Assembly: GCA_001770015.1 (NCBI GenBank)
Contig: MEQB01000047.1
Coordinates: 1 to 33,326, forward strand
Direction of reading: 5' to 3'
DNA: 33,326 nt
From: Bdellovibrionales bacterium RIFOXYC1_FULL_37_79
GTDB lineage: Bacteria > Bdellovibrionota > Bacteriovoracia > Bacteriovoracales > Bacteriovoracaceae
In this document: piece after piece, positions 16,894 through 25,058 of the stretch
How positions within the stretch are numbered: position 1 is the first letter of the stretch
How the letters are laid out: each line of letters opens with the position of its first letter
Notes under the pieces: generated by a model
What the model was told of the DNA's origin: nothing
Seen by the model: only the letters and a program-made list of their open reading frames with translations
Database searches by the model: none
Position numbers and translations under genes: made by a program

Positions 16894-16940
16894 ATGTCTC
16901 TCCTTGCTCTATTCTAAAACAATTGCGTTACCAATACAGT

Positions 16941-16956
16941 TGCATGTGTCGTGCCA
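16941..16956 (-). promoter_or_regulatory. sigma-54 (-24/-12) promoter for the 67-residue secreted protein
   Basis: On the minus strand the sequence is TGGCACGACACATGCA. It matches the sigma-54 consensus TGGCACG-N4-TTGCA with one change in the -12 box (ATGCA), and the GG and GC are exactly 10 nt apart. Transcription would begin near 16930, giving a leader of about 37 nt. No better sigma-70 promoter is visible before this gene. The upstream space 16957-17073 could hold enhancer sites, but I cannot identify one. Confidence 0.65.
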
Positions 16957-17073
16957 AAGGAGGATATTGAATTCTTAGCTAGTTATAAGATATTGATAAG
17001 GACCTAATTGTTTAATCTTTTATATCTGTATAGTTTCTAGACAGATACGACTTGAAAGAGCCTGCCAGTACCC

Positions 17074-17102
17074 AAAAAAAAGCCCCCTGATTCAGGGGGC
17101 TT
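17074..17102 (-). terminator. intrinsic terminator after the 85-residue secreted protein
   Basis: AGCCCCCTG and CAGGGGGCT form a 9-bp GC-rich stem with a 3-nt loop. The run of As at 17074-17081 gives a T8 tract on the minus strand, so it ends the minus-strand gene whose stop is at 17159. Confidence 0.85.
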
Positions 17103-17158
17103 AACTCAATTGCTTAAATATTATTAAAAATGATAACTAAATGGACAAACAATAATTA

Positions 17159-17416
17159 TTACTTTTCTTTAGTTGCTTTACCAAAATCCTCATTATATTT
17201 TCCAAGATCAGCTCCAGAAACCTCACCAATCCTTTTAGTTTCGTCGACCTCGATCGGGTTACAATCTTTAGGACCTGAATCTTCTGCAGCTGTTACAGCC
17301 GGTTCTGGAGCTGTTGCAGCCGCTTCTGGAGCTGCTGCCTTATCATCTTCACCTTGCACAACCGTGCCTATAAACGCCATCAATCCAAGTGCTAATATAA
17401 CCATCAATTTTTTCAT
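17159..17416 (-). CDS. 85-residue secreted Ala/Pro/Glu-rich protein, unknown
   Basis: Signal peptide MKKLMVILALGLMAFIGTVV, then a low-complexity stretch DDKAAAPEAAATAPEPAVTA and a short C-terminal part with one cysteine (DCNPIEVDETKRIGEVSGAD). It resembles the other small secreted protein downstream only in general layout. A GGGAG ribosome site precedes the ATG. The plus-strand frame opposite it is a shadow that lacks a ribosome site and a plausible protein composition. Function unknown; small Ala/Pro-rich secreted proteins are often cell-wall spacers, which is only a suggestion. Confidence 0.8.
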   Translation of the reverse strand: MKKLMVILALGLMAFIGTVVQGEDDKAAAPEAAATAPEPAVTAAEDSGPKDCNPIEVDETKRIGEVSGADLGKYNEDFGKATKEK

Positions 17417-17438
17417 ATATTTTCTCCCTTATAAACCC

Positions 17439-17467
17439 ATTATATTCTGACTATCTTTTTTCTCCAA
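17439..17467 (-). promoter_or_regulatory. candidate sigma-70 promoter for the 85-residue secreted protein
   Basis: On the minus strand a -35 TTGGAG (17467-17462) and a perfect -10 TATAAT (17444-17439) are 17 nt apart, giving a start near 17432, about 16 nt before the start codon and just upstream of the ribosome site. Confidence 0.5.
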
Positions 17468-17521
17468 ACTATTACCAAACATATTGATCTCTTGCTAAAA
17501 AAGTGCCTCACAATATTGGCA

Positions 17522-19150
17522 TTACATGTTTAAGTTAACTCCTGCAGGCTTAACTATTGAAAGAAGCGATTGAAATGCCTGGGTTACCTCTAAGGCCATC
17601 TTGTGTCCCTTTTGTGAATCCACTTTTTTTATTGCACCGTAATTATCATAAGATACATTGATCTCGCCTTTACCTACCATTTGGATTTTAACCGGCTTGC
17701 CCAAGGAACCATAAGTGAAAACCAGGGTTCTTTTTTCCTTACTCTCCCCCTTATCTACCATCTGGGTGATCCTGCCACCAATGTCGTAGGACAGGAATAC
17801 CGACTTGCCATCGCTGCTTTCAGCTTTGGCAAGATTTCCCTTGTTATCATAAACAAAATTGGTCCAGCTATACATCTTGCCACCTTTGCTATTTTCAACT
17901 CGGTTAATCTTATTGTGTTTCTCGTCGTAGCTTATCTTGATAAGCTCTCCTCTACTGAGCTTTTCGGTTAAAAGCCCATTTTCATTATATTTAAATGAAG
18001 TGGCCAAATTTCCACGAGTGATTTTTATCGGAAGCTTAAAATCATTATATACGGTGTCCGTTTTAATACCATCCACTTCTGTAATAATCCTCTCTGTATA
18101 GAGAGAACCGTCGGTTTTGGTTTTGATATAATATTCATATCGATTTTTCATCTGTCGAGCGTTTAAGCCTTCCTTGGTAACCGTTGTCCAATAATGAAAA
18201 TCCGGATTGGACTTATCAGCACCATACTCGTAGCTGACTTTGGATGAATACCTATCTGTTATAGTGGAGACAAATTGGGTCTTTGGTTCATAGGTAATAT
18301 CCATTTTTGAATTATCTGAATACTTAACCTGGGTCATATTATGATTACCATCATAAGCATAGACAAATTTGTGATCGCTTGCAGCTTGGGCAAATACCAG
18401 ATCATGGCCTTCATATTTATAGGTAGCCGCCTTATCTTTAGCCGTTGTAGTGATTTTTGAAACCTTGCCACTGTCGTACCATTCAAAAAATAATTGTTTG
18501 CCATCTGAATCTTTGATGGAAACCAGCATTTTATCCTTGTAATTGAAATCAACAGTGTAGTTATTTTTATCAATAACTTTTAACAATCTTCCTTCATTAT
18601 CAAAATACTGCTTTTTACCTGCGTTAAAATGACGGACATAACCCGTTTTAAGTTTTTCCACCTTCTGTGGCCCAAAATCGCTGGAATAAAGCATTGTTCC
18701 TACCGCCAACTCTCCTTTAACATCAAATTTTTTGGCATAGGCATGTCTCAGTTCTGCGTCCCCTTTGAGTTTTACAATCAAATTAGCCGCATCTTTCTCA
18801 TTAAGAGTGGTATTTTTCCTGATTGCTGCCACGATATTATTGGCTGCTTGGTCAACATCAAGTGAAGTTTTAGGAACAAATCGAGTCATTGCGCCAGAAC
18901 CATTCTCATGAATAACAACCGAGCTGTCTGCCGAAACGCTCAGAAAGGTTTCATACTCACTACCCCAACCAAATCCAAACCATCCGATTCGAGTTGCCTT
19001 TGAATTGTAGGTTCGAATAATTTTTAAATCCTCACCTTTTCCAGGAGCTCCGATATCAGTGTATGAAATATAAAAATTTCCATTTTTTAAATTCACACCT
19101 GCATAACTGATCATAGGGAGCAGAAAAAGAAATAATTTTAGCAATTTCAT
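17522..19150 (-). CDS. short secreted YD-repeat (RHS-like) protein
   Basis: Signal peptide (MKLLKLFLFLLPMISYA), then an RHS N-terminal module (LKNGNFYISYTDI, IIRTYNSKATRIGWFGFGWG, SADSSVVIHENGSGAMTRF), a helical insert at about 95-140, then a run of YD-type repeats from about 175 to 520 (YFDNEGRLLKVIDKNNYTVD, YAYDGNHNMTQVKYSDNS, FVYDNKGNLAKAESSDGK). At 542 residues it is much shorter than RHS toxins and lacks the conserved core-end motif and any C-terminal toxin domain. The first mature residues (AGVNLKN) are echoed at the end (AGVNLNM). A ribosome site AAGGA precedes the ATG. It lies just downstream of tadB on the same strand, separated by a stem-loop, so a link to the pilus is possible but unproven. 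Confidence 0.85.
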   Translation of the reverse strand: MKLLKLFLFLLPMISYAGVNLKNGNFYISYTDIGAPGKGEDLKIIRTYNSKATRIGWFGFGWGSEYETFLSVSADSSVVIHENGSGAMTRFVPKTSLDVDQAANNIVAAIRKNTTLNEKDAANLIVKLKGDAELRHAYAKKFDVKGELAVGTMLYSSDFGPQKVEKLKTGYVRHFNAGKKQYFDNEGRLLKVIDKNNYTVDFNYKDKMLVSIKDSDGKQLFFEWYDSGKVSKITTTAKDKAATYKYEGHDLVFAQAASDHKFVYAYDGNHNMTQVKYSDNSKMDITYEPKTQFVSTITDRYSSKVSYEYGADKSNPDFHYWTTVTKEGLNARQMKNRYEYYIKTKTDGSLYTERIITEVDGIKTDTVYNDFKLPIKITRGNLATSFKYNENGLLTEKLSRGELIKISYDEKHNKINRVENSKGGKMYSWTNFVYDNKGNLAKAESSDGKSVFLSYDIGGRITQMVDKGESKEKRTLVFTYGSLGKPVKIQMVGKGEINVSYDNYGAIKKVDSQKGHKMALEVTQAFQSLLSIVKPAGVNLNM

Positions 19151-19216
19151 AACATCTATCCTTTTTTATTCATTTCTACTTGATATTAACAATTTTTACC
19201 TAAGTCTCCAAAGTTT

Positions 19217-19237
19217 TTATCGGCGTATTGCCGATAA
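19217..19237. terminator. stem-loop between tadB and the YD-repeat gene
   Basis: TTATCGGC and GCCGATAA form a perfect 8-bp stem with a 5-nt loop, 15 nt after the tadB stop codon. No T-run follows on the minus strand, so it may be an RNA-processing or stability element rather than a complete terminator. Confidence 0.4.
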
Positions 19238-19251
19238 CACTTAATAATATT

Positions 19252-20154
19252 TTATACCTTAATATCAACAATTTTAAGAATAAAATAACCACCAATACAA
19301 TCCAAAATCAACGCCACAATAAGCGCAATAATTCCAAGAGGTTCTGTAAAAATCCGTATAACCGTACTTGGATCAGAGATAAAATATAGGGACAAAACTA
19401 CCCAGGGCATGCAGAAAATGGTCAGCCCTTGAAATTTTCCTTGGGCAGTAGCTGAATCAATTTTCTGCTTTAATCTGATTCTTTCCCTAATGACAGACAC
19501 TATCGTATCAAAAACCTCGGATAAATTACCTCCAGTCTCTCTTAAAATATTCACACTTGATACAAACATATCATTATCCTCGGTGGGCACCCTTTTGGCT
19601 AAATTTTCAAAACATTCCTCTAAGGGAACACCTATTTTATTCTGCTGCAAAATCAAATTGAATTCTTGAGAAATTGGTATGGGTAATTCATCCACCACCA
19701 TGCCAATTGATTGAGGTACTGATAATCCAGCGCGGATACCATTGGCAAGCAGGGTCAACCCATCCACCATCTGACTGGAATATGCATCTATTCTTCTTTT
19801 TACCAGATAGTTCATAAATGGCTTGGGAATTTTCCAACCAATAAAAGAAATTATCAATGCCAAAAGAATTCCCCACAACCACCAGGAAAAAAACCCGCAG
19901 ATAATTAAAACAAGCATGCCATTTCCAAAACTCAGAAACAACAAAACATATGTGACGTGAGTCGGGTTAACTTTTATAAATAAGTAATCAAATTTATCGA
20001 CAACATAATTCCTGGTTCCGTAAGTATTATTTTCAATCCAGTCAAAGATTTTTACACTATGCTTGTAAACCAGCAAAAAAGTCATCAAGCCAATTACCCC
20101 TATGACACCTTTTAAACCCAGTAATTGCAAAAATGGGTATAACATTTTGGTCAT
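19252..20154 (-). CDS. tadB: TadB-like inner-membrane platform protein of the Tad pilus
   Basis: TadB and TadC are type II secretion F-domain proteins that form the inner-membrane platform on which the ATPase assembles pili. This 300-residue protein has N-terminal membrane helices (about 8-28 and 68-105), the T2SF domain with MVDGLTLLANGIRAGLSVPQ, NDMFVSSVNILRETGGNLSEV and RERIRLKQKIDSATAQGKFQ, and two C-terminal membrane helices. Its start overlaps the stop of the CpaE-CpaF fusion gene in an ATGA, indicating translational coupling. It is the only F-domain gene in the locus. Confidence 0.88.
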   Translation of the reverse strand: MTKMLYPFLQLLGLKGVIGVIGLMTFLLVYKHSVKIFDWIENNTYGTRNYVVDKFDYLFIKVNPTHVTYVLLFLSFGNGMLVLIICGFFSWWLWGILLALIISFIGWKIPKPFMNYLVKRRIDAYSSQMVDGLTLLANGIRAGLSVPQSIGMVVDELPIPISQEFNLILQQNKIGVPLEECFENLAKRVPTEDNDMFVSSVNILRETGGNLSEVFDTIVSVIRERIRLKQKIDSATAQGKFQGLTIFCMPWVVLSLYFISDPSTVIRIFTEPLGIIALIVALILDCIGGYFILKIVDIKV

Positions 20155-22316
20155 TTTTTGCCTCTTGGTGATTCAGGGGATGATGTTGCGCTTGGTTTGG
20201 TTTGCATTTTATTGGAAAAAAGATCCCGGGGAATATTGTATCCTTTCCGTTCCAGCACTTCGATAAATTTAGGAATAAATCCTGTGGCCTGAAATTTTCC
20301 GGTAATTTTACCTGATTTATCCATTCCTTCCTGGTAGAAAAGAAAAATGTCTTGAAGGATAACCACATCTCCTTGCAATCCTCCCAGCTCGGTTATATGG
20401 GTCATCTTCCTAGTACCATCCTCCATTCTTGACTGCTGAACAATCATATGAAGAGCTGAAGCAATCATTTCCCTTATCACCTTGGGTGCCAGTCCGGTTC
20501 CAGCATACTGAACCAGAGTTTCCAGTCGTCCAATGGCCTCCCGGGGATTGTTCGCATGCACCGTCGTCATCGAACCGTCATGCCCGGTTCCCATGGCCTG
20601 TAACATGTCAAGGGCCTCACCACCACGACACTCACCAACAATAATTCGATCAGGTCTCATCCGCAGGGTCTGTTTTACCAAAAGCCTGATATCAATCTCT
20701 CCCTCCCCTTCAAGCGATGGTGGTTTGGTTTCCAACCTGACCACATGTTCCTGGGGAAGATCCAATTCCGCAGAATCTTCGCAAGTGATAATTCTTTCGT
20801 TAGCTGGAATAAAACCACCCAGAATATTAATGAGAGTCGTCTTACCAGAACCAGTACCACCACTTATAATAATATTACGATGACCTTCCACTGCAATTCT
20901 TAAAAAATCTGCCATCTCCTGAGTAGCCGATCCATAAGTCACCAAATCCTTCCACGTGAGCCGGTTTTCTGGAAATTTTCTAATCGTAATGCAACAGCCA
21001 TCAATCGCTGACGGGGGTATGATTGCATGAACCCTTGATCCGTCACGAAGCCGGGCATCCACATAAGGGGTTTTTTCATCTATTCTTCTTCCAATCGGAG
21101 AAACGATCCTTTCAATGACATTTAAGACCTGTCGATCGTTGGAAAAAGTCACTTTGGATAATTTAATTTTTCCCGATTGCTCATAGTAAACCTTGTACGG
21201 ACCAACCACCATTATTTCCGAAATGGTTTTGTCCGCCAGAAGATCCTCTAGGGGCCCAAGCCCCAAAGCTTCATCTAGTATTTCTTTTACAATTTGATTC
21301 ATATCCTCACGTGAATCAATGACTCCCTTCGTTTCCTCCTTGCCTAGCAACTCGACCACTTTCTTTTTCGCCTTTTCACGCATTATAAGTGCCGCATTGG
21401 GATCGTTTTTATCTTTATCCCTCTCCTTCATATCCAGTTCATCCACCAGGGAGGTATGAACTCTCATTTTTAAATCAATCCAGGGGCGATTTATCGTGCC
21501 CGCTCCTTCTTTGGCTCCCCCAGGTAAAAGTTTTTTCTTTTCGGGTGCCTTCCTTTGCAGCTTGGAAAGGGTCTGTAAAACATTTTTTTGAATTATCTTT
21601 CTAACGGCTTCTTGAATACCTCTGGCAAATGGACTATTTTGAAATACCATCATCGCCGGCTTTTTCATATTCAAAGATGAAACACAAGTCTCCTCATCTT
21701 TTGGTATCAACGAAAAAATAGGTTTGCCAATTTGTCGGGAAACAACATCTGGAGTAACCGGGTGATTACTTTGAAACTGATTAAAGAGGATCTGAATCAC
21801 ATCTTTTGGAAACAGCTGGGTTAATAAATCGGAATACATTCTCTTGGTTTGATTAGCAGCTAAAATATCCGGAGTAACCACCAGAAATATGACCGTTGAA
21901 AACTCCATTGCTTTAAGAGCCAAATCATTTAGTTCACCTCCACAATCAATTATCGTAATCGGAAAAATATTGGGCAAAGCCTTCAAAGTCTTGGTTAATC
22001 CATCAACATTTATATTAAAAGATGCTGTAGGATCGGTGGACATGGAAAGATACGATACCCCTAAGGGATGCCGGCCTAAAAATGGTTCAATACTTCTTGG
22101 ATCAATAGCACCTTTAAACTCCGAAAGTTCCTTTACGGTTTTATTCGATTTGATGCCTGTGATAAAATCCTGGTCACCGCTGGCCTTTTGGTCAAAATCT
22201 AGCAGTAAAACCTTGCTTTTTGATTCTTGAGCAAAAGAAAAAGCTAAATTGGCCGCTACCTGAGATTTACCAACCCCGCCCTTACCTCCAGCGATTGCAA
22301 TCACATAACCAGCCAA
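20151..22316 (-). CDS. fusion of CpaE/TadZ-type ParA ATPase with CpaF/TadA secretion ATPase
   Basis: One uninterrupted 721-residue frame holds two Tad proteins that are normally separate. Residues 1-250 are a ParA/MinD-type ATPase: deviant Walker A GGKGGVGKS (10-18) with signature Lys12, LLLDFDQ (D40) and TIIDCGGEL. There is no receiver domain before it, unlike Caulobacter CpaE. A charged linker (about 253-310) leads to the CpaF part, with GLGPLEDLL and ISEIMV, Walker A GGTGSGKT (486-493), RIIVGECRGGEALDM (557-571) and the His box TGHDGSMTTVHANNP (577-591). The first half would position the machine and the second would power pilin polymerisation. It abuts the secretin gene upstream (no gap) and overlaps tadB by 4 nt. 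Both ATPase sites look intact. Confidence 0.93.
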   Translation of the reverse strand: MAGYVIAIAGGKGGVGKSQVAANLAFSFAQESKSKVLLLDFDQKASGDQDFITGIKSNKTVKELSEFKGAIDPRSIEPFLGRHPLGVSYLSMSTDPTASFNINVDGLTKTLKALPNIFPITIIDCGGELNDLALKAMEFSTVIFLVVTPDILAANQTKRMYSDLLTQLFPKDVIQILFNQFQSNHPVTPDVVSRQIGKPIFSLIPKDEETCVSSLNMKKPAMMVFQNSPFARGIQEAVRKIIQKNVLQTLSKLQRKAPEKKKLLPGGAKEGAGTINRPWIDLKMRVHTSLVDELDMKERDKDKNDPNAALIMREKAKKKVVELLGKEETKGVIDSREDMNQIVKEILDEALGLGPLEDLLADKTISEIMVVGPYKVYYEQSGKIKLSKVTFSNDRQVLNVIERIVSPIGRRIDEKTPYVDARLRDGSRVHAIIPPSAIDGCCITIRKFPENRLTWKDLVTYGSATQEMADFLRIAVEGHRNIIISGGTGSGKTTLINILGGFIPANERIITCEDSAELDLPQEHVVRLETKPPSLEGEGEIDIRLLVKQTLRMRPDRIIVGECRGGEALDMLQAMGTGHDGSMTTVHANNPREAIGRLETLVQYAGTGLAPKVIREMIASALHMIVQQSRMEDGTRKMTHITELGGLQGDVVILQDIFLFYQEGMDKSGKITGKFQATGFIPKFIEVLERKGYNIPRDLFSNKMQTKPSATSSPESPRGKK

Positions 22317-24143
22317 CTATTTTCTCCTTCTAAATTTTTTCTTTATTTCTTCGGCACCAGTCGAAGCAGACGGAATAATTTCCGGGGTGATAAACATGAC
22401 AAATTGGGCCTTGCTTACTACATTCTGTTTACCTCTGATAAATGAAAATAATTTTTGCCCCTCTCCCTCTCTGGTTTTTTGTTGAGAAGGTGTATTAAAT
22501 TGAGTTTCATCTTTCTTATCAAACACTCCCCCTATCACGGCAGACTCCTTGCTTTTGACAATCAAGGTTGTTTTAATATTATTTTTAAGCGTTTCAATTT
22601 CCTCTTGGCTACGTCCCGAAATCGTATCCGAATTCATAACGATCTCCAGATCAATATTTTCATCCTTCAAAATTTTAGGTTTGACTTCCAGCTGATATCC
22701 TCCCTTGCTGGTCTGGCTCTTTTGAAATTCACCACTTCCTATCGGGTTAACTGATTCAATGGTTTTTTTAATCGTACCCACCACATCCTCTTTAACAATT
22801 AAAACGCTGGATTGAATAACCCTGGCGTGTCCAGCATTTTGAGCAGATAAGAGTTTAGGAAAAAGATCAGAAATAACCGCAGACAAAGTACTTCTGGAGT
22901 TGGTGGTAAGCCCTCCACTGGTTTTTCCCAACTGTATTTCTCCACCACTTCCTCCCAGCCAAGGCGACCATTCAAAACCAAAAACATCCGAAAAGGATTT
23001 GGTCAGCTCAACAAATTGAGCCGTAATCTTGATCAGTTTGGGCAAGGGTGGCTGATCTTTTTTTTCATTAACACTTATAAAATCCTGGATAATTGATCTG
23101 GGTACGGTTTCAATTCCGCCTTTTCTTTTTGCAAGAGACTGTATTCTATCGGGTAAAAACAGGGTGGCAATCCGGGATGCTTTTGATTTTTCATCATTAG
23201 AGGAGACCACCCCCTCCAACACAAAAGTTTTATGAATTATGCGCACATTCACTTGCCTCATTCCGGCGGCGTGAATTTCTTCTTGCATTTTTTTAGCAAC
23301 TTCCCTTTGCGTTTGAGGAGACAATTCCACTAAATTAACAATGTCGGGATATTTCTCTAAAATATACAAAATTCTTCCAATGTCGTCTGGGATAACTAAA
23401 AAACCATCCAACGTGATAGTATCCCCCACCACTTTTATTTCGATACCCTCGATATCCTTTAAAAATGATTGCAGATCTTGCAAAACTTTTGATTGCGCAT
23501 TAGTGGTAACTTTAATATTAAGGGTGAGCTTTTTATCAGGATCAGTATTATCCCTCAAAGTAACATTCGTTGTTCCAGGTTTTAAACCTTTTAAGGTTAT
23601 TTCCTTTCGACCCACCAAAAATTCATAATCCAAGACAGATCGATTCCCCACCTGAACCTGTCTATTGGGAATAAAATCCAACTCAAGGTGTTTATCCACA
23701 CCTAACACGACCTCAACTTCCATTTGTTCCGGCTTGATCTCTTCTGTTTTATTATCAACCTTATTATCCTCGGCTTGTAATTCATCCGGTTTTACTGATG
23801 ATGAATCCGCTTGTGCCGTCTCTTTTACCTCTGGTTCTTTTGGCGGCTCCTCTTTCACTTCCTCGGACGAAAAACCCGATGATGGAACTTCGCTAACCGA
23901 AGTAGTCTCTTCTTTCCCTGCTTCCTTTTCTTTCCCTTCTTCCTTTTCTTTCACTTCTTCCGTGACTTCGGCTTGAGTTTCAGATGTTTTAGTCTCGGTC
24001 GCCGGTTCTTCCACCTCTACTTTTTCGGTCTGCGTATCAGCTGATTCTACACTGGTTTCAGTCTCTGTATCCGTATCAGTATCTTGCGAAAAAGCCAGAT
24101 GAATAAAACAAATAGTAAAAATTAAAATTATAATTTTTTTCAT
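22317..24143 (-). CDS. cpaC: CpaC/RcpA-type outer-membrane secretin of the Tad pilus, with acidic N-terminal extension
   Basis: The secretin forms the outer-membrane ring through which the Flp pilus leaves. A signal peptide (MKKIIILIFTICFIHLAFS) is followed by about 120 residues made mostly of Glu, Thr, Ser, Lys and Val (for example EVKEKEEGKEKEAGKEE), which is not usual for the family. From about 145 come the pilus-specific N domain (DKHLELDFIPNRQVQVGN), two BON/N1-like modules (KDIEGIEIKVVGDTITLDGF, NVRIIHKTFVLEGVV), and the secretin core from about 370 (LPKLIKITAQFVELTKSFSD, ENIDLEIVMNSDTI, ESAVIGGVFDK, QFVMFITPEIIP). The C-terminus is basic (KKKFRRRK). It starts 3 nt after cpaB. Confidence 0.92.
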   Translation of the reverse strand: MKKIIILIFTICFIHLAFSQDTDTDTETETSVESADTQTEKVEVEEPATETKTSETQAEVTEEVKEKEEGKEKEAGKEETTSVSEVPSSGFSSEEVKEEPPKEPEVKETAQADSSSVKPDELQAEDNKVDNKTEEIKPEQMEVEVVLGVDKHLELDFIPNRQVQVGNRSVLDYEFLVGRKEITLKGLKPGTTNVTLRDNTDPDKKLTLNIKVTTNAQSKVLQDLQSFLKDIEGIEIKVVGDTITLDGFLVIPDDIGRILYILEKYPDIVNLVELSPQTQREVAKKMQEEIHAAGMRQVNVRIIHKTFVLEGVVSSNDEKSKASRIATLFLPDRIQSLAKRKGGIETVPRSIIQDFISVNEKKDQPPLPKLIKITAQFVELTKSFSDVFGFEWSPWLGGSGGEIQLGKTSGGLTTNSRSTLSAVISDLFPKLLSAQNAGHARVIQSSVLIVKEDVVGTIKKTIESVNPIGSGEFQKSQTSKGGYQLEVKPKILKDENIDLEIVMNSDTISGRSQEEIETLKNNIKTTLIVKSKESAVIGGVFDKKDETQFNTPSQQKTREGEGQKLFSFIRGKQNVVSKAQFVMFITPEIIPSASTGAEEIKKKFRRRK

Positions 24144-24146
24144 AAT

Positions 24147-24953
24147 TTATTTTTTCTCACTATATTTTTGCTGAAAAAACAATTTTGCTTCCTGGGCGTC
24201 ATCCCCAATGACATCAAATACTTTGGTCGGTTTGATTTTCACCCGGTCTCGGTCATTATTATTTCGTAATACCAGATAAGGATCAGCGTTGAAATTAAGT
24301 AAAAAAACCAACTGTTGCGCTTCAAAAGAGGTCACCTCTAAAGTCACCGTATTATAGTTGGTGTAGGTGTTTAATTTCATCGCTTCAATAACCTTATCCG
24401 TTTTTCTTCCATACATGGGAAGTGAATTGGTCATATCAAACCCAGTGGAAAGCACCAGCACATCCTGCAAAACCGTGGATACCTTTTGAATATCTTTTCT
24501 GCCGGAGGCATAGTCGATCGAAGCCAGGACATCCACTCGATCTCCCGGCTTGACTAATTTACTGACCGCCGTTCTATCACTAATCAAAATGGCAATGGCC
24601 CTCTTATCCGGACTAACTTGTCTGGACAATCCGGTTTTTACTCCAGGATAATCGACCCGGGGTTTGGTAATTTGCTCTCCTTTTTTAATAGGAACCATGG
24701 CCACCGTATTCATTAATTCTTTTTTACTTTTAAAGTTACCAGGCTGGGCGAACTTCATTGGCACCGCAATAGTATCAATCATGGAATCATCAATTAGCTC
24801 CAATTCATTAATATCTCGTGAGGCCACTATTACAGTTTGAGACTGCCCATATTCTTTTTTAACTTCACTTATTTCGCTATCTACATACGTCCATACGATT
24901 ACCATGGCCAAAACCGCCAGAATCAGTGCTAATGAAAATGAACGTGTATTCAT
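24147..24953 (-). CDS. cpaB: CpaB/RcpC-type Flp pilus assembly protein
   Basis: CpaB is a periplasmic, inner-membrane-anchored protein that works with the secretin. The 268 residues start with a signal anchor (SFSLALILAVLAMVIVWTYV), then a SAF domain (QTVIVASRDINELELIDDSM, IKKGEQITKPRVDYPG), a second beta-rich domain with RAIAILISDRTAVSKLVKPG then DRVDVLASID, and TVTLEVTSFEAQQLVFLLNF at the end. Ribosome site GAGG at 8 nt. A 105-nt gap containing a hairpin at 25024-25041 separates it from the TadE-like gene upstream; a promoter there is possible. Confidence 0.9.
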   Translation of the reverse strand: MNTRSFSLALILAVLAMVIVWTYVDSEISEVKKEYGQSQTVIVASRDINELELIDDSMIDTIAVPMKFAQPGNFKSKKELMNTVAMVPIKKGEQITKPRVDYPGVKTGLSRQVSPDKRAIAILISDRTAVSKLVKPGDRVDVLASIDYASGRKDIQKVSTVLQDVLVLSTGFDMTNSLPMYGRKTDKVIEAMKLNTYTNYNTVTLEVTSFEAQQLVFLLNFNADPYLVLRNNNDRDRVKIKPTKVFDVIGDDAQEAKLFFQQKYSEKK

Positions 24954-25023
24954 AATATAACCTCACCCAATTATTTGATTTTATTTTATCAGACTTGATG
25001 ATGACTTTCGGACATGGGGAAGT

Positions 25024-25041
25024 TTTGTCCTAGTGGACAAA
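25024..25041. repeat. perfect inverted repeat between the TadE-like gene and cpaB
   Basis: TTTGTCC and GGACAAA flank a 4-nt loop (TAGT). It follows the TadE-like stop by 18 nt (minus-strand direction). No T-run follows on the minus strand, so it is more likely an mRNA-processing or segmental-stability hairpin, or a protein site, than a terminator. Confidence 0.45.
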
Positions 25042-25058
25042 TACCCGAGCAAAACAAT

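Noticed and set aside
17130-17450. Plus-strand frame of 106 residues opposite the 85-residue secreted protein
   Set aside because: The minus-strand gene has a signal peptide, ribosome site, promoter and terminator; the plus frame has none and its composition is the mirror of the Ala/Pro-rich repeat.
17493-17508. Sigma-54-like sequence AGGCACTTTTTTAGCA on the minus strand before the 85-residue secreted protein
   Set aside because: The GG and GC are 10 nt apart but both boxes deviate from consensus, and a better placed TTGGAG/TATAAT promoter lies closer to the gene.
17522-19150. YD-repeat protein as a polymorphic toxin with immunity gene
   Set aside because: There is no C-terminal toxin domain after the repeats and no small immunity-like gene beside it.
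20429-20883. Two plus-strand frames within the CpaE-CpaF fusion gene
   Set aside because: They lie opposite the conserved CpaF motifs and have no ribosome site or recognisable protein features.
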